From: Rhodospirillaceae bacterium
GTDB lineage: Bacteria > Pseudomonadota > Alphaproteobacteria > GCA-2731375
Direction: 5' to 3'
DNA: 64,000 nt
Assembly: GCA_018701215.1 (NCBI GenBank)
Contig: JABIWH010000057.1
Coordinates: forward strand, 247,103 to 311,102
In this document: positions 50,267-58,488 of the stretch, piece by piece
Layout: each line of letters starts with the position of its first letter
Numbering within the stretch: position 1 is the stretch's first letter
The notes under the pieces: generated by a model
Database searches by the model: none
Told to the model about the DNA's origin: nothing
Seen by the model: only the letters and a program-made list of their open reading frames with translations
Translations under genes and position numbers: made by a program

Positions 50267-51070
50267 TCAGGCTCCGCCGTTGCCCGTGTTGCCCGCACTG
50301 TATTCCGCCAGTACGGGGACCAGGGCCCGGCACAGAATATGGGCCCAACGCTCGGTACCTTTTTCCGTGTCGATCAGGTCTTGGCGGATTTCAAAGACGG
50401 CGATGGGTAAACTGTTCTCGGCGGCATGAATATGCAACGCATAGCCTGGCGGATTGGTGCCGTTATAGGGCTCGTTCTCACCGACCAGTAAATCCGGATC
50501 CCGGCGCAGTTCGCGGACCACCGGGGCGGCCAGGCGCTGATCCTGATCCCACAGCACACCCACATGCCAGGGCCTTTGGAAGCCATCCATTTCCGGCGTG
50601 AAGGAATGCACCGATATCAGCGCCGGGGCTTGATTTGCTTGATTATGGTTGCGAATGCGACGGTCAATTTCATCGTGGTAGGGATGAAAGTAGCGCTCGA
50701 TCCGACGCTGGCGCTCGGCTAGATCAAGGTTGGCATTGCCGGGGACGACCACGCCGTCGCTGCTTTCCGGGATCGAACTCGCCTCGCCGAAGGGGCGGTT
50801 GCAATCAACCACCAAACGCGACGTGCCGCACAGCACGGCCGGGGCATCCAGCAGCGCGGCCAGCCGGCCCGCTACCTCCGCCGCGCCAATATCCCAGGCG
50901 ATGTGCCGCGACAGCTGCGCCTCCGATAGGCCAAGGTCGCCATACTCCGCCGGTATATGGCGGCTAGCATGGTCGCAGATAATCAGGGCCGGCGCGCCGC
51001 CATTGTCATTAACCACCGTGAAGGGAATATGCGCGATGCCGCCAGCTTCGGTGCCCGACCGTTGTCTCAT
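50267..51070 (-). CDS. N-formylglutamate amidohydrolase family protein
   Basis: A 267-residue FGase-family protein, shorter than and different from the one at 24539. Typical motifs are ALIICDHASRHIPAEYGDLG (residues about 28-47), HIAWDIGAAEVAGRLAALLD, LVVDCNRPFGEASSIPESSDG and ALISVHSFTPEMDG (about 150). They give the His/Glu metal site. The start at 51070 has no strong ribosome binding site, so a slightly later start is possible. It is directly upstream of the YbdK-like ligase. A hydrolase and a ligase for similar amide bonds encoded together points to a make-and-break pair or an amide transfer route. Confidence 0.83.
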   Translation of the reverse strand: MRQRSGTEAGGIAHIPFTVVNDNGGAPALIICDHASRHIPAEYGDLGLSEAQLSRHIAWDIGAAEVAGRLAALLDAPAVLCGTSRLVVDCNRPFGEASSIPESSDGVVVPGNANLDLAERQRRIERYFHPYHDEIDRRIRNHNQANQAPALISVHSFTPEMDGFQRPWHVGVLWDQDQRLAAPVVRELRRDPDLLVGENEPYNGTNPPGYALHIHAAENSLPIAVFEIRQDLIDTEKGTERWAHILCRALVPVLAEYSAGNTGNGGA

Positions 51071-51403
51071 TGTCTAATGCTATTCAAAATCATGTATTCT
51101 CAAACTATTACTTTGTTCCAACAAGGCAAGTTAAGGCGCGCCACAACGTCAGCAAACGGTTGCCTGCCCCAGAGTTTATGCCAATGTCAGTACTTAGCAA
51201 CAATTGCCCGGCGCCCGCCAGCAGTCATTCCGCGGTGGCCTTGTCGTTGCCTCTCATGGCTCCTATTCTGTTTGCAGGTACGGTTGGCGAAGGGGCTTAT
51301 TCGAAGCTATTGCCTTGATCGCCGAATGGACCGTCTAGGCTGATGCATTGATAATTATCCGGAGCCTTTTCGAGATGCAAAAAAACCCGCGGGCGGACGG
51401 CGT
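51071..51403. other. Intergenic region between divergent genes
   Basis: About 333 bases with lower GC than the surroundings. It must contain the promoters of the N-formylglutamate amidohydrolase gene (leftward) and of the glycerate kinase gene (rightward). An 82-codon open frame at 51070-51318 has no similarity I recognise and no ribosome binding site, so it is not called. No repeat or RNA structure stands out. Confidence 0.45.
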
Positions 51404-52723
51404 GTGAGTGCAGTGCGCGATGACGACGACCGGCGCGCCCTGCTGACGCGGCTGTTTCAGGCCGCCGTCGCCGCCGCTGATCCGGCGATTTGTCTGCCGC
51501 CGCATCTACCCGACCCCCCAAAATCACATGCCGATGCATCGTCTGGCGGGCGTACCCTCGTGCTGGGCGCCGGCAAGGCGGCGGCAAGCATGGCCAGGGC
51601 GGTCGAGAACAACTGGCCGGACGAATTGGGAGGCGCGTTGACCGGCCTGGTGGTCACGCGCTATGGCCATGCCGTCCCGACCCGGCAGATCGAGGTTGTC
51701 CAGGCGGCCCACCCGGTGCCCGACGCGGCCGGAGAAGCGGCTGCCGGGCGTATCCTGGCCCTGGCCTCGGATCTGGGCCCGGACGATTTGCTATTGGTGC
51801 TGATTTCTGGTGGTGGCTCCTCGTTGTTGAGCCTGCCCGCGCCCGGCCTTGGCCTGGCCGACAAGCAGGCGGTCAATCAGGCCCTGTTACGCAGCGGTGC
51901 GCCCATCGACCAGATGAATGTGGTGCGCAAGCATCTTTCGGCCATCAAGGGTGGCAGGCTGGCCGCGGCGGCGGCCCCGGCCCGGGTTGTCAGCCTGTTG
52001 ATTTCCGATGTGCCCGGCGATGATCCGGCGATCATAGCGTCCGGCCCGACGGTGGCAGATCCATCAACCTTCGCCCAGGCCCGGGAGATCCTGGCGCGCT
52101 ATGGCATCACGCCGCCCGATCCCGTGACCAGGCATCTGGCGGCGGCGGTGGCGGAAACGCCAAAGCCGGGGGATAGCTGTTTTGCCCGCTGCGAGACGCT
52201 GCTCATCGCCACGCCAGCGCAATCCATTGACGCGGCCGGAGAGGTGGCGGCGGCAGCCGGCTATGGCGTGGAATTGTTAGGTGATGATCTGGAGGGAGAG
52301 GCACGCGAGCTGGGCGCCCAGCATGGCGAGATGGCTCTGGCGCGTCTCGCGGCCGGGCAACGGGTGGCGTTGTTGTCGGGTGGTGAGACGACGGTCACGG
52401 TGCGCGGTCAGGGCCGTGGCGGACGTAACCTTGAATACCTGGCGGGCCTCGCCCTGGTTCTTGGCGGCCACCCCGGTGGCAATCAGGGGATCTGTGCGAT
52501 CGCGTGTGACACCGACGGCATTGACGGCACGGAAGACAATGCCGGCGCCGTTGTCATGCCCGATAGCTTGACCCGTGCCGCCGCCGCCGGCTTGGACCCC
52601 GGTACCTTGCTGGCCAACAACGATGCGTATGCTCTGTTCAGTACGTTGGATGATTTGGTGATGTGCGGCCCGACCTTGACGAATGTGAACGACTTTCGCG
52701 CAATTTTAGTTGATCCCGTGTAA
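51404..52723 (+). CDS. Glycerate 2-kinase (GckA/TtuD, MOFRL family)
   Basis: A 439-residue kinase that phosphorylates D-glycerate at carbon 2. The N-terminal glycerate-kinase domain shows TLVLGAGKAAASMARAVE (about residues 50-67), the central ISGGGSSLLSLPAPGL (about 133-148), DQMNVVRKHLSAIKGGRLA and the MOFRL C-terminal domain with LLSGGETTVTVRGQGRGGRN (about 325-344) and CDTDGIDGTEDNAGAV. The start is a GTG; no strong ribosome binding site is visible. Nine bases separate it from pyruvate kinase, so the pair can turn glycerate into 2-phosphoglycerate and run lower glycolysis. The GhrA-like gene at 13149 could supply glycerate but is unlinked. Confidence 0.9.
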   Translation: MSAVRDDDDRRALLTRLFQAAVAAADPAICLPPHLPDPPKSHADASSGGRTLVLGAGKAAASMARAVENNWPDELGGALTGLVVTRYGHAVPTRQIEVVQAAHPVPDAAGEAAAGRILALASDLGPDDLLLVLISGGGSSLLSLPAPGLGLADKQAVNQALLRSGAPIDQMNVVRKHLSAIKGGRLAAAAAPARVVSLLISDVPGDDPAIIASGPTVADPSTFAQAREILARYGITPPDPVTRHLAAAVAETPKPGDSCFARCETLLIATPAQSIDAAGEVAAAAGYGVELLGDDLEGEARELGAQHGEMALARLAAGQRVALLSGGETTVTVRGQGRGGRNLEYLAGLALVLGGHPGGNQGICAIACDTDGIDGTEDNAGAVVMPDSLTRAAAAGLDPGTLLANNDAYALFSTLDDLVMCGPTLTNVNDFRAILVDPV

Positions 52724-52732
52724 ACTGGGGCA

Positions 52733-54148
52733 ATGCAAAGAAACCGCTCCACCAAGATAATTGCCACCCTCGGCCCCGCCAGCGGCGAACAGGAAACCAT
52801 CGCCGCTCTGCACGCGGCTGGGGCGGATCTGTTCCGGCTGAATTTCAGCCATGGCGAGCATGCCGATCATCTCGCCAGACTGAACGCCATTCGCGCCGTG
52901 GAGCAGGCCGTCGGCACGCCGATTGGTGTCATGGCCGATCTGCAGGGACCAAAAATCCGTATCGGCACCATTCAGGGCGATGGCGTTGACCTTGCCGTTG
53001 GCGCCGCGTATCGGCTTGATCTGACCGGCCAGCCTGGAGACGGGCAACGGGCGCCGCTGCCCCACCCGGAAGTGTTCGCCGCCCTGGAAGAGGGCATGGA
53101 CCTGTTGATTGATGATGGCCGATTGCGCCTGCTGGTCAAACAGCTCGGTGATGATTATGCCGAATGCGAGGTCGTGACCGGGGGCCGGCTGACCGACCGC
53201 AAGGGCGTCAACTTGCCGCAAGCATTACTGCCCTTGGGCGCCATGACGGCCAAGGATCAGGCGGATTTGCGTTTCGCGCTGGAGGCCGGCGTCGATTGGG
53301 TGGCGCTGTCATTTGTCCAGCGGCCCGATGATATTGCCGAGGCCCGGCGCCTGATTGCCGGCCGCGCGGCGGTGATGGCAAAGATCGAAAAGCCCGCGGC
53401 CTTGTGCCAGATTGACGAGATCATCGAACTGGCCGACGCGGTCATGGTGGCCCGGGGCGACCTTGGTGTGGAGCTGCCGGTCGAGGAAGTCCCCGCCCTG
53501 CAAAAGGACCTGATCCGCCGTGCCCGGCGCGCCGGCAAGCCGGTGGTGGTGGCGACCCAGATGCTGGAAAGCATGATTTCGGCGCCGGTGCCGACGCGGG
53601 CCGAGGTTTCCGATGTCGCGACCGCCGTTTACGATGGCGCCGATGCCGTCATGCTGTCGGGTGAAACCGCATCGGGCGGTTTTCCCGTGGAGGCGGTGGA
53701 GGTCATGAACCGGGTCGCGGCCAAGGTCGAGGGCGATCCCGGCTACCGTGCCATCATGGATGCCGAGCATGCGGACCCGGAGGCGACCTCCGCCGACGCG
53801 ATCACGGCGGCGGCCCGACAGGTCGCGGAAACCATTTCGGCTACCGCCATCGTCACCTATACCACGTCCGGTTCCACCGCCCTGCGCGCGGCGCGGGAGC
53901 GGCCGCCGGTGCCAACCCTGGTCCTGACGCCAAGCCTGATTACCGCCCGCCGTCTGGCTGTGGCCTGGGGGCTTAGTTGCGTGCACAGCGCCGATGCATC
54001 CGGATTTACCGATATGGTGGACCGGGCCTGCCGTGCCGCCGCCGACCGCGGCATCGCAACAAGCGGCGACCGCCTGGTGATTACCGCCGGCGTTCCATTC
54101 GGTACGCCGGGCGCCACCAATAGCCTGCGCATTGCCTGGGTGCCCTAG
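52733..54148 (+). CDS. pyk: Pyruvate kinase
   Basis: A 471-residue glycolytic enzyme converting phosphoenolpyruvate and ADP to pyruvate and ATP. The opening RSTKIIATLGPASGEQETI, the FRLNFSHGEHADH substrate region (about residue 35), VMAKIEKPAAL with the catalytic Lys (about 218), the signature MVARGDLGVELPVEEVP (about 238) and VATQMLESMISAPVPTRAEV are all present. The C-terminal allosteric domain is complete. It lies nine bases after glycerate kinase and ends within a hairpin terminator. The combination suits growth on glycerate or glyoxylate-derived carbon. Confidence 0.96.
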   Translation: MQRNRSTKIIATLGPASGEQETIAALHAAGADLFRLNFSHGEHADHLARLNAIRAVEQAVGTPIGVMADLQGPKIRIGTIQGDGVDLAVGAAYRLDLTGQPGDGQRAPLPHPEVFAALEEGMDLLIDDGRLRLLVKQLGDDYAECEVVTGGRLTDRKGVNLPQALLPLGAMTAKDQADLRFALEAGVDWVALSFVQRPDDIAEARRLIAGRAAVMAKIEKPAALCQIDEIIELADAVMVARGDLGVELPVEEVPALQKDLIRRARRAGKPVVVATQMLESMISAPVPTRAEVSDVATAVYDGADAVMLSGETASGGFPVEAVEVMNRVAAKVEGDPGYRAIMDAEHADPEATSADAITAAARQVAETISATAIVTYTTSGSTALRAARERPPVPTLVLTPSLITARRLAVAWGLSCVHSADASGFTDMVDRACRAAADRGIATSGDRLVITAGVPFGTPGATNSLRIAWVP

Positions 54149-54171
54149 GCCTATCAGCCTAGGGTCCTTTT
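54143..54171 (+). terminator. Terminator at the end of pyk
   Basis: CCCTAGGC and GCCTAGGG form a perfect 8-bp stem with loop CTATCA, followed by TCCTTTT. The stem includes the pyk stop codon. A similar GCCTAGGC hairpin lies after cpdR at 26099. The T-run is short but adequate for an intrinsic terminator. Confidence 0.65.
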
Positions 54172-54274
54172 CGTTCACGCTTGTTTTCCGCCCAAGAGAG
54201 CGTACGGCTCCACGCGGCTCGTCGTTACTGCGCCGCGCCCGCGCCGCGCGTCAGCGTATAAGCGTGAGCGAAAG

Positions 54275-54847
54275 CTAAATATTCTTGCCTTTGACCGCCG
54301 GCCGCAGGCGTTTAACCGCGGCCTTGGCCTGGCCCAGGTGGGGGTTTACGATCAAGGCGCGCTCGAATGCATCGAGCGCGGCGGCCTCTTTCCGAAGACG
54401 CATATAAATCAGGCCCAGGCCGCTCAAGGCGCCAAAATGCCGTGGTTCCAGATCCAGAGTGCGTTCCACATCCGCCACGGAATCCTCGTATTGGCCCAAC
54501 AGGAAATAGACCGTGGCCCGCTTGTTCCACCCCTCCGCATAGTTAGGGGCGATGGCGACGACGCTGTGCAGAAGTTCCAGTGCTTCGCCGAACTTTTGCT
54601 GCCCCATGGCATTGCCGACCCGGCCCATGAGCAGTTCCAAGGTCGGGCTTTTACTTTCCAGCCAGACACCCCAGATCAACTGTTCAATCGCCCGGGCCTG
54701 GCGGGGTTCATCGACATCTTGCAATTGGAAAAACAGCTGATCCAGCCGTGGATCGGTTTGGTCGGCACGCGCTTCCGCCGTCCAGCCCAGTGTCGTCGCC
54801 AGAATGATTGCCAGAATAACCTTGTGACAGCCCGCGATCTTGCTCAT
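54275..54847 (-). CDS. Exported TPR-repeat protein
   Basis: A 190-residue protein with a signal peptide (VILAIILATTLGWTAEARA, residues about 10-28) and about three to four tetratricopeptide repeats. The clearest are FGEALELLHSVVAIAPNYAE, YEDSVADVERTLDLEPRHFG and AAALDAFERALIVNPHLGQA, spaced 34 residues apart. It would act as a periplasmic protein-interaction scaffold. The start is at 54847, and the next gene upstream, DUF2336, is on the same strand with a 90-base gap. Nothing points to a specific partner. Confidence 0.8.
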   Translation of the reverse strand: MSKIAGCHKVILAIILATTLGWTAEARADQTDPRLDQLFFQLQDVDEPRQARAIEQLIWGVWLESKSPTLELLMGRVGNAMGQQKFGEALELLHSVVAIAPNYAEGWNKRATVYFLLGQYEDSVADVERTLDLEPRHFGALSGLGLIYMRLRKEAAALDAFERALIVNPHLGQAKAAVKRLRPAVKGKNI

Positions 54848-54936
54848 GGAGCAATGATAGATAGCCTCGCCCGGACAAGCTAGGGCTTAACAGTTCCACG
54901 CCATCATATTGTCGTGAGGAAATGCCTGGATACGCT

Positions 54937-56046
54937 CTAGGATGCGCTGGACAGGAATGGCGCCAACTTGGCGATCAAGGATTCCGGCTTGCCGGCGATC
55001 AGATCGGGATAGCGCGGCCGGCAGCTTTCGATCAGTTCGTTTTGAAACGCGTCCCGGCCCTCTAGGCTGTCGGGCTCGGCGATGCAGGCGCGCAGCTTGC
55101 TGGCCGCCGCCACCACATCGGCAACGGAACGGGGTAGCTTGGCAGCCTTGCATAGGGCTGCCGCGCCATTTTGCTCGCCATTGGCGATCAGTGCATGAAT
55201 ATTGGCCTGATCCACACCGGCGCGCCGGGCCGCGGCTGTTTCGAAGAATGCCAGATGACCCGTGCATAAGGAACGCAAAATCAAGGTTGGCGTCAGGCGG
55301 CCCTTGGTGTCCAATTGGCGAACCAGTTGCTCCAGATGGACTTGGCGTTGTTCCGGATCGGCGATATCCAAGGTAATGGTTTCCTGACCGCGGGCGACCA
55401 GGCGGTCGGTAACCTCCGGTGATAGTTCGGTCATGGCGCCCAGACGCTGACGCAGGGATTCCGAAACCACGGTGATCAGACGTTCGGCCAATTTGGGCGG
55501 GAAAGACGGCCGGCGGACTATACTGGTGATAACCGCCTCGCTGTCCGAAAAACGGTCGATTACCTTGTTCGAGGTTTCGTCGGAAATCTCCGCGCCGTGG
55601 TTGCGCACAAGGGTGATGACAACGTTTTCATTGCCTGCTTCGACCAGGGCGTCCGAAACCGGGGCCGAGACGGTTTCACGCCGCGCTACCGCCTGCTGCC
55701 AGGCTTCCGGCTGGCTGCGTGCGATCTCGATCAGTTCCTGGTCCGTGAAAACGAGCGAGTAGTGCAGCATCGGCAATGCCACTTCAGCGACGTCCCGCGC
55801 CAGGGTCATGGCGAGGTCCGAGGGCACGGCTGGATTGTCCTTCAGACCCTCGGCCAGGGCCTGGCGTACGGCCACATCCGTATCCCGCATCATGATACGA
55901 AAAATAGCCTCCGCCAAACGTTGTTCCGCCGGTTGCACGTAAGGAGCATTGAATTCCATCGTTAACAGGGTAACGGTTTCACGGCGCACTTCCGGCGAGC
56001 CTTCCTCGCGGAGGCGGGTAATCAGATCAGCAGTCAGTCGCGCCAT
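54937..56046 (-). CDS. DUF2336 family protein
   Basis: A 369-residue helical protein of the alphaproteobacterial DUF2336 family. It begins MARLTADLITRLREEGSPEVRRETV and continues with HEAT-like helices: VRQALAEGLKDNPAVPSDLAMTLARD around residue 65, VALPMLHYSLVFTDQELIEIA around 92, and NVVITLVRNHGAEISDETSNKVIDRF around 140. No membrane segment is seen. Some family members have been linked to cell-cycle or motility regulation, but no function is fixed. Start ATG at 56046 is one of two Met codons two apart. Confidence 0.8.
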   Translation of the reverse strand: MARLTADLITRLREEGSPEVRRETVTLLTMEFNAPYVQPAEQRLAEAIFRIMMRDTDVAVRQALAEGLKDNPAVPSDLAMTLARDVAEVALPMLHYSLVFTDQELIEIARSQPEAWQQAVARRETVSAPVSDALVEAGNENVVITLVRNHGAEISDETSNKVIDRFSDSEAVITSIVRRPSFPPKLAERLITVVSESLRQRLGAMTELSPEVTDRLVARGQETITLDIADPEQRQVHLEQLVRQLDTKGRLTPTLILRSLCTGHLAFFETAAARRAGVDQANIHALIANGEQNGAAALCKAAKLPRSVADVVAAASKLRACIAEPDSLEGRDAFQNELIESCRPRYPDLIAGKPESLIAKLAPFLSSAS

Positions 56047-56210
56047 GTTCAAGCCCCAAGGTGTTGCTGCCCAGCGATGACCGCAATAGGTCCGCCAGAC
56101 AACTGCAAGAATTTGTCATTAGGACCTTGAAGATCTTAATATTTCATCAAGACCGCCGCCAAAAAATAGGAGTTTTGTGCGCTCTATACACAAAGTCCGT
56201 CAGGGGCGTG

Positions 56211-57437
56211 CTAGGCGGCGGCCAGGCGGGTTGCGGGGCGCTCATCAATCGGCAGATGCACCAGGGCGGCGAATAGCCCTAACGCAACGCCCAGCCACCA
56301 GACCACATTGTAGGAACCGGTCTCGTCAAACAATTTGCCGCCCAGCCAGACGCCCAAGAACGAGCCCAATTGGTGTGAGAGGAAGACGAAACCGAATAAA
56401 GTCGCCATATAACGCGGCCCGAAGAGCTGGGCTACGATGCCGGAGGTCAAAGGCACAGTGGATAGCCAGGTTAGTCCGATGGCGGCGGAAAACAGCAATA
56501 CGGTCGTCGGACCGATGGGCAGCAGTATGAACAATGCAATGGCCACGGCCCGGAGCAGGTAGAGAAAACTGAGCAAATTCTTTTTTTGAAAACGATTGCC
56601 CAGAACGCCGGCGCCAATGGCGCCAAAAATATTGAACAAGCCCACCAGGGCCAGGGATTGGGCGCCCAACTCCGCCGACAGGCCCTGATCGGTGATATAG
56701 GCCGGCAAATGGGTGCCGATAAAGGCGATATGAAATCCACAGACGAAGAAGCCGGCGGTCAGGTAAAGGTATCCCGAATGCTTCCGGGCCTCGGTCATGG
56801 CCTGGCCCATGGACTGCTTATCGCTCTCCGATGCCTCAGCCGCGCGTCCGCGCATGATTGTACTCAACGGGATTACCAGCGCGATCATCAGGGCCAGCAA
56901 TGTCAGCGCCACGGGCCAGCCATAGGCCGCCAGAAAGGCCTGCCCCAAGGGGACCAGCAAGAATTGCCCCATGGAACCGGCGGCGGTGCAAATACCAAAG
57001 GCCAGATTGCGCCGCGCTTCGGGTACCATGCGGCCCAGGGCCGCCAGAACCAGCGGAAAGGAGGCTCCGGACATGCCAAGGCCAACAATAAGGCCGCCGG
57101 TAATATGAAACATGCCTGGGCTGGTGGCATGCGCCATGCCGTAGATGCCCAGCGCATACAGCGCGCCGCCGATCGCAAGTACCCGGCCGGTGCCAAAGCG
57201 GTCGGCGATCATGCCCGCCACCGGCTGGCCCAGGCCCCACATCAGGTTTTGAATGGCGATGGCCAGCGCGAATACTTCCCGCCCCCAGCCCAGATCGGCG
57301 GACATGGGCGCCAGAAAAAGGCCAAAATTGGCCCGAATGCCGAAGCCTAAAAGAGAGATCAGGCCGCCAATCACCACCAAAAACCAAAAATTACGCCGCA
57401 ACAGCCCCAACAGCGCCCCCGTCTCGCCCATATTCAA
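56211..57437 (-). CDS. Major facilitator superfamily transporter
   Basis: A 408-residue transporter with about twelve helices in two halves. The N-half has NFWFLVVIGGLISLLGFGI, WGLGQPVAGMIADRFGTGRVLAIGG (the conserved loop 2-3 motif near residue 75) and a Gly-rich LIVGLGMSGASFPLVLAALG. The central loop is RGRAAEASESDKQSMGQAM. The C-half includes FLSHQLGSFLGVWLGGKLFDETGSYNVVW. The pattern is near monocarboxylate/oxalate-type exchangers and other small-anion transporters, but the substrate is not predictable. It is divergent from the asparaginase-family gene, sharing a promoter region. Confidence 0.85.
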   Translation of the reverse strand: MNMGETGALLGLLRRNFWFLVVIGGLISLLGFGIRANFGLFLAPMSADLGWGREVFALAIAIQNLMWGLGQPVAGMIADRFGTGRVLAIGGALYALGIYGMAHATSPGMFHITGGLIVGLGMSGASFPLVLAALGRMVPEARRNLAFGICTAAGSMGQFLLVPLGQAFLAAYGWPVALTLLALMIALVIPLSTIMRGRAAEASESDKQSMGQAMTEARKHSGYLYLTAGFFVCGFHIAFIGTHLPAYITDQGLSAELGAQSLALVGLFNIFGAIGAGVLGNRFQKKNLLSFLYLLRAVAIALFILLPIGPTTVLLFSAAIGLTWLSTVPLTSGIVAQLFGPRYMATLFGFVFLSHQLGSFLGVWLGGKLFDETGSYNVVWWLGVALGLFAALVHLPIDERPATRLAAA

Positions 57438-57551
57438 CCCTCAACCCTTTCGCAATCCCATCAGGGACCATTGATGCTATATGTGTACTGAGCGTGGGAC
57501 GGGGTCAAGCCTGGGCCGGCGATTAGCTGTGACGTTTGTGTGAGGATGAAT

Positions 57552-58481
57552 ATGGCGCGGATACTTGTCACCAATTCCGAAGGTAGACCCGGCGTGGGCC
57601 GCACGGCCGAGATGCTGGCCCAGGGCGCGGGCGGTTTGGATGCGATTGAGGCCGGCATTCGGGAGGTCGAAGCGGATACCACGATCAGGACCGTGGGCCG
57701 GGGCGGCTGGCCGAACCTGTTGGGGGAGGTTGAACTGGACGCCGCGATGATCGACGGCAGCACATTCCGCAGCGGCGCGGTTGGCGCTTTGAAAGGCTAT
57801 CTGCATCCGATCACCATTGCCCGCGCGGTGATGGAGCAACTGCCCCATGAAATGCTGGTGGGCGAGGGCGCGGCCCGTTTCGCCCATGAGATCGGCGCTG
57901 AAACCACGGACAATCTCATTCCCGATTCCGAACGAGTCTGGCGCCAATGGTTCGAAGACAAGCTTTCCGCCGCCGAGCGTGAAAGCTGGCCCGACGTGCC
58001 CCTGGCGGAACTTTGTCAGCAAGCCATCGACCCGGAGAAAGGCATGGATACGACGGTTTTTTTGTCCCTGGACAGTAAGCAGGAAATCATGGCCGGGGTA
58101 TCGACCTCCGGCTGGGCCTGGAAATATCCGGGCCGTCTGGGTGACAGCCCGATAATCGGTGCCGGCTGTTACGCCGACACCCGTTTCGGGGCGGCGGCCT
58201 GTACGGGCACCGGCGAGATGGCCATCAGGGCCGGCACCTCTCGGGCCATTGTGCTGTACATGAAAATGGGCCTGTCATTGCACGCCGCCGTCGATGAGGC
58301 CATTGATGACCTGCGCCAACTGAAAGGCGGTTTGATCCAGCGCATTACCCTGCATGCCATCGACCGCAATGGCGATCATAGAGTAGTTGCGGTCAATGCC
58401 GAGGAGCAATTAACCTACTGGCTGTGGCAGGAGGGCGATGACGCCCCGCATGCCGAACCGACGGAATTAATGGCGCTTTAG
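57552..58481 (+). CDS. N-acetylglucosaminyl-asparaginase/isoaspartyl peptidase family hydrolase
   Basis: A 309-residue Ntn hydrolase of the asparaginase-2 family, made as a precursor that cuts itself before a Thr. The likely nucleophile is the Thr in KGMDTTVFLSLDS (about residue 173), where relatives have HDT. The beta-subunit start GVSTSGWAWKYPGRLGDSPIIGAGCYAD (about 187-214) and GAAACTGTGEMAIRAG with its Gly-rich substrate loop are clear. The alpha part contains LDAIEAGIREVEAD and NLLGEVELDAAMIDGSTFRSGAVGAL. The ATG at 57552 has GAGG six bases upstream. It lies seven bases before the M48 gene and may be co-transcribed. Substrate could be a glycoasparagine or isoaspartyl peptide. Confidence 0.85.
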   Translation: MARILVTNSEGRPGVGRTAEMLAQGAGGLDAIEAGIREVEADTTIRTVGRGGWPNLLGEVELDAAMIDGSTFRSGAVGALKGYLHPITIARAVMEQLPHEMLVGEGAARFAHEIGAETTDNLIPDSERVWRQWFEDKLSAAERESWPDVPLAELCQQAIDPEKGMDTTVFLSLDSKQEIMAGVSTSGWAWKYPGRLGDSPIIGAGCYADTRFGAAACTGTGEMAIRAGTSRAIVLYMKMGLSLHAAVDEAIDDLRQLKGGLIQRITLHAIDRNGDHRVVAVNAEEQLTYWLWQEGDDAPHAEPTELMAL

Positions 58482-58488
58482 GCTTCCG

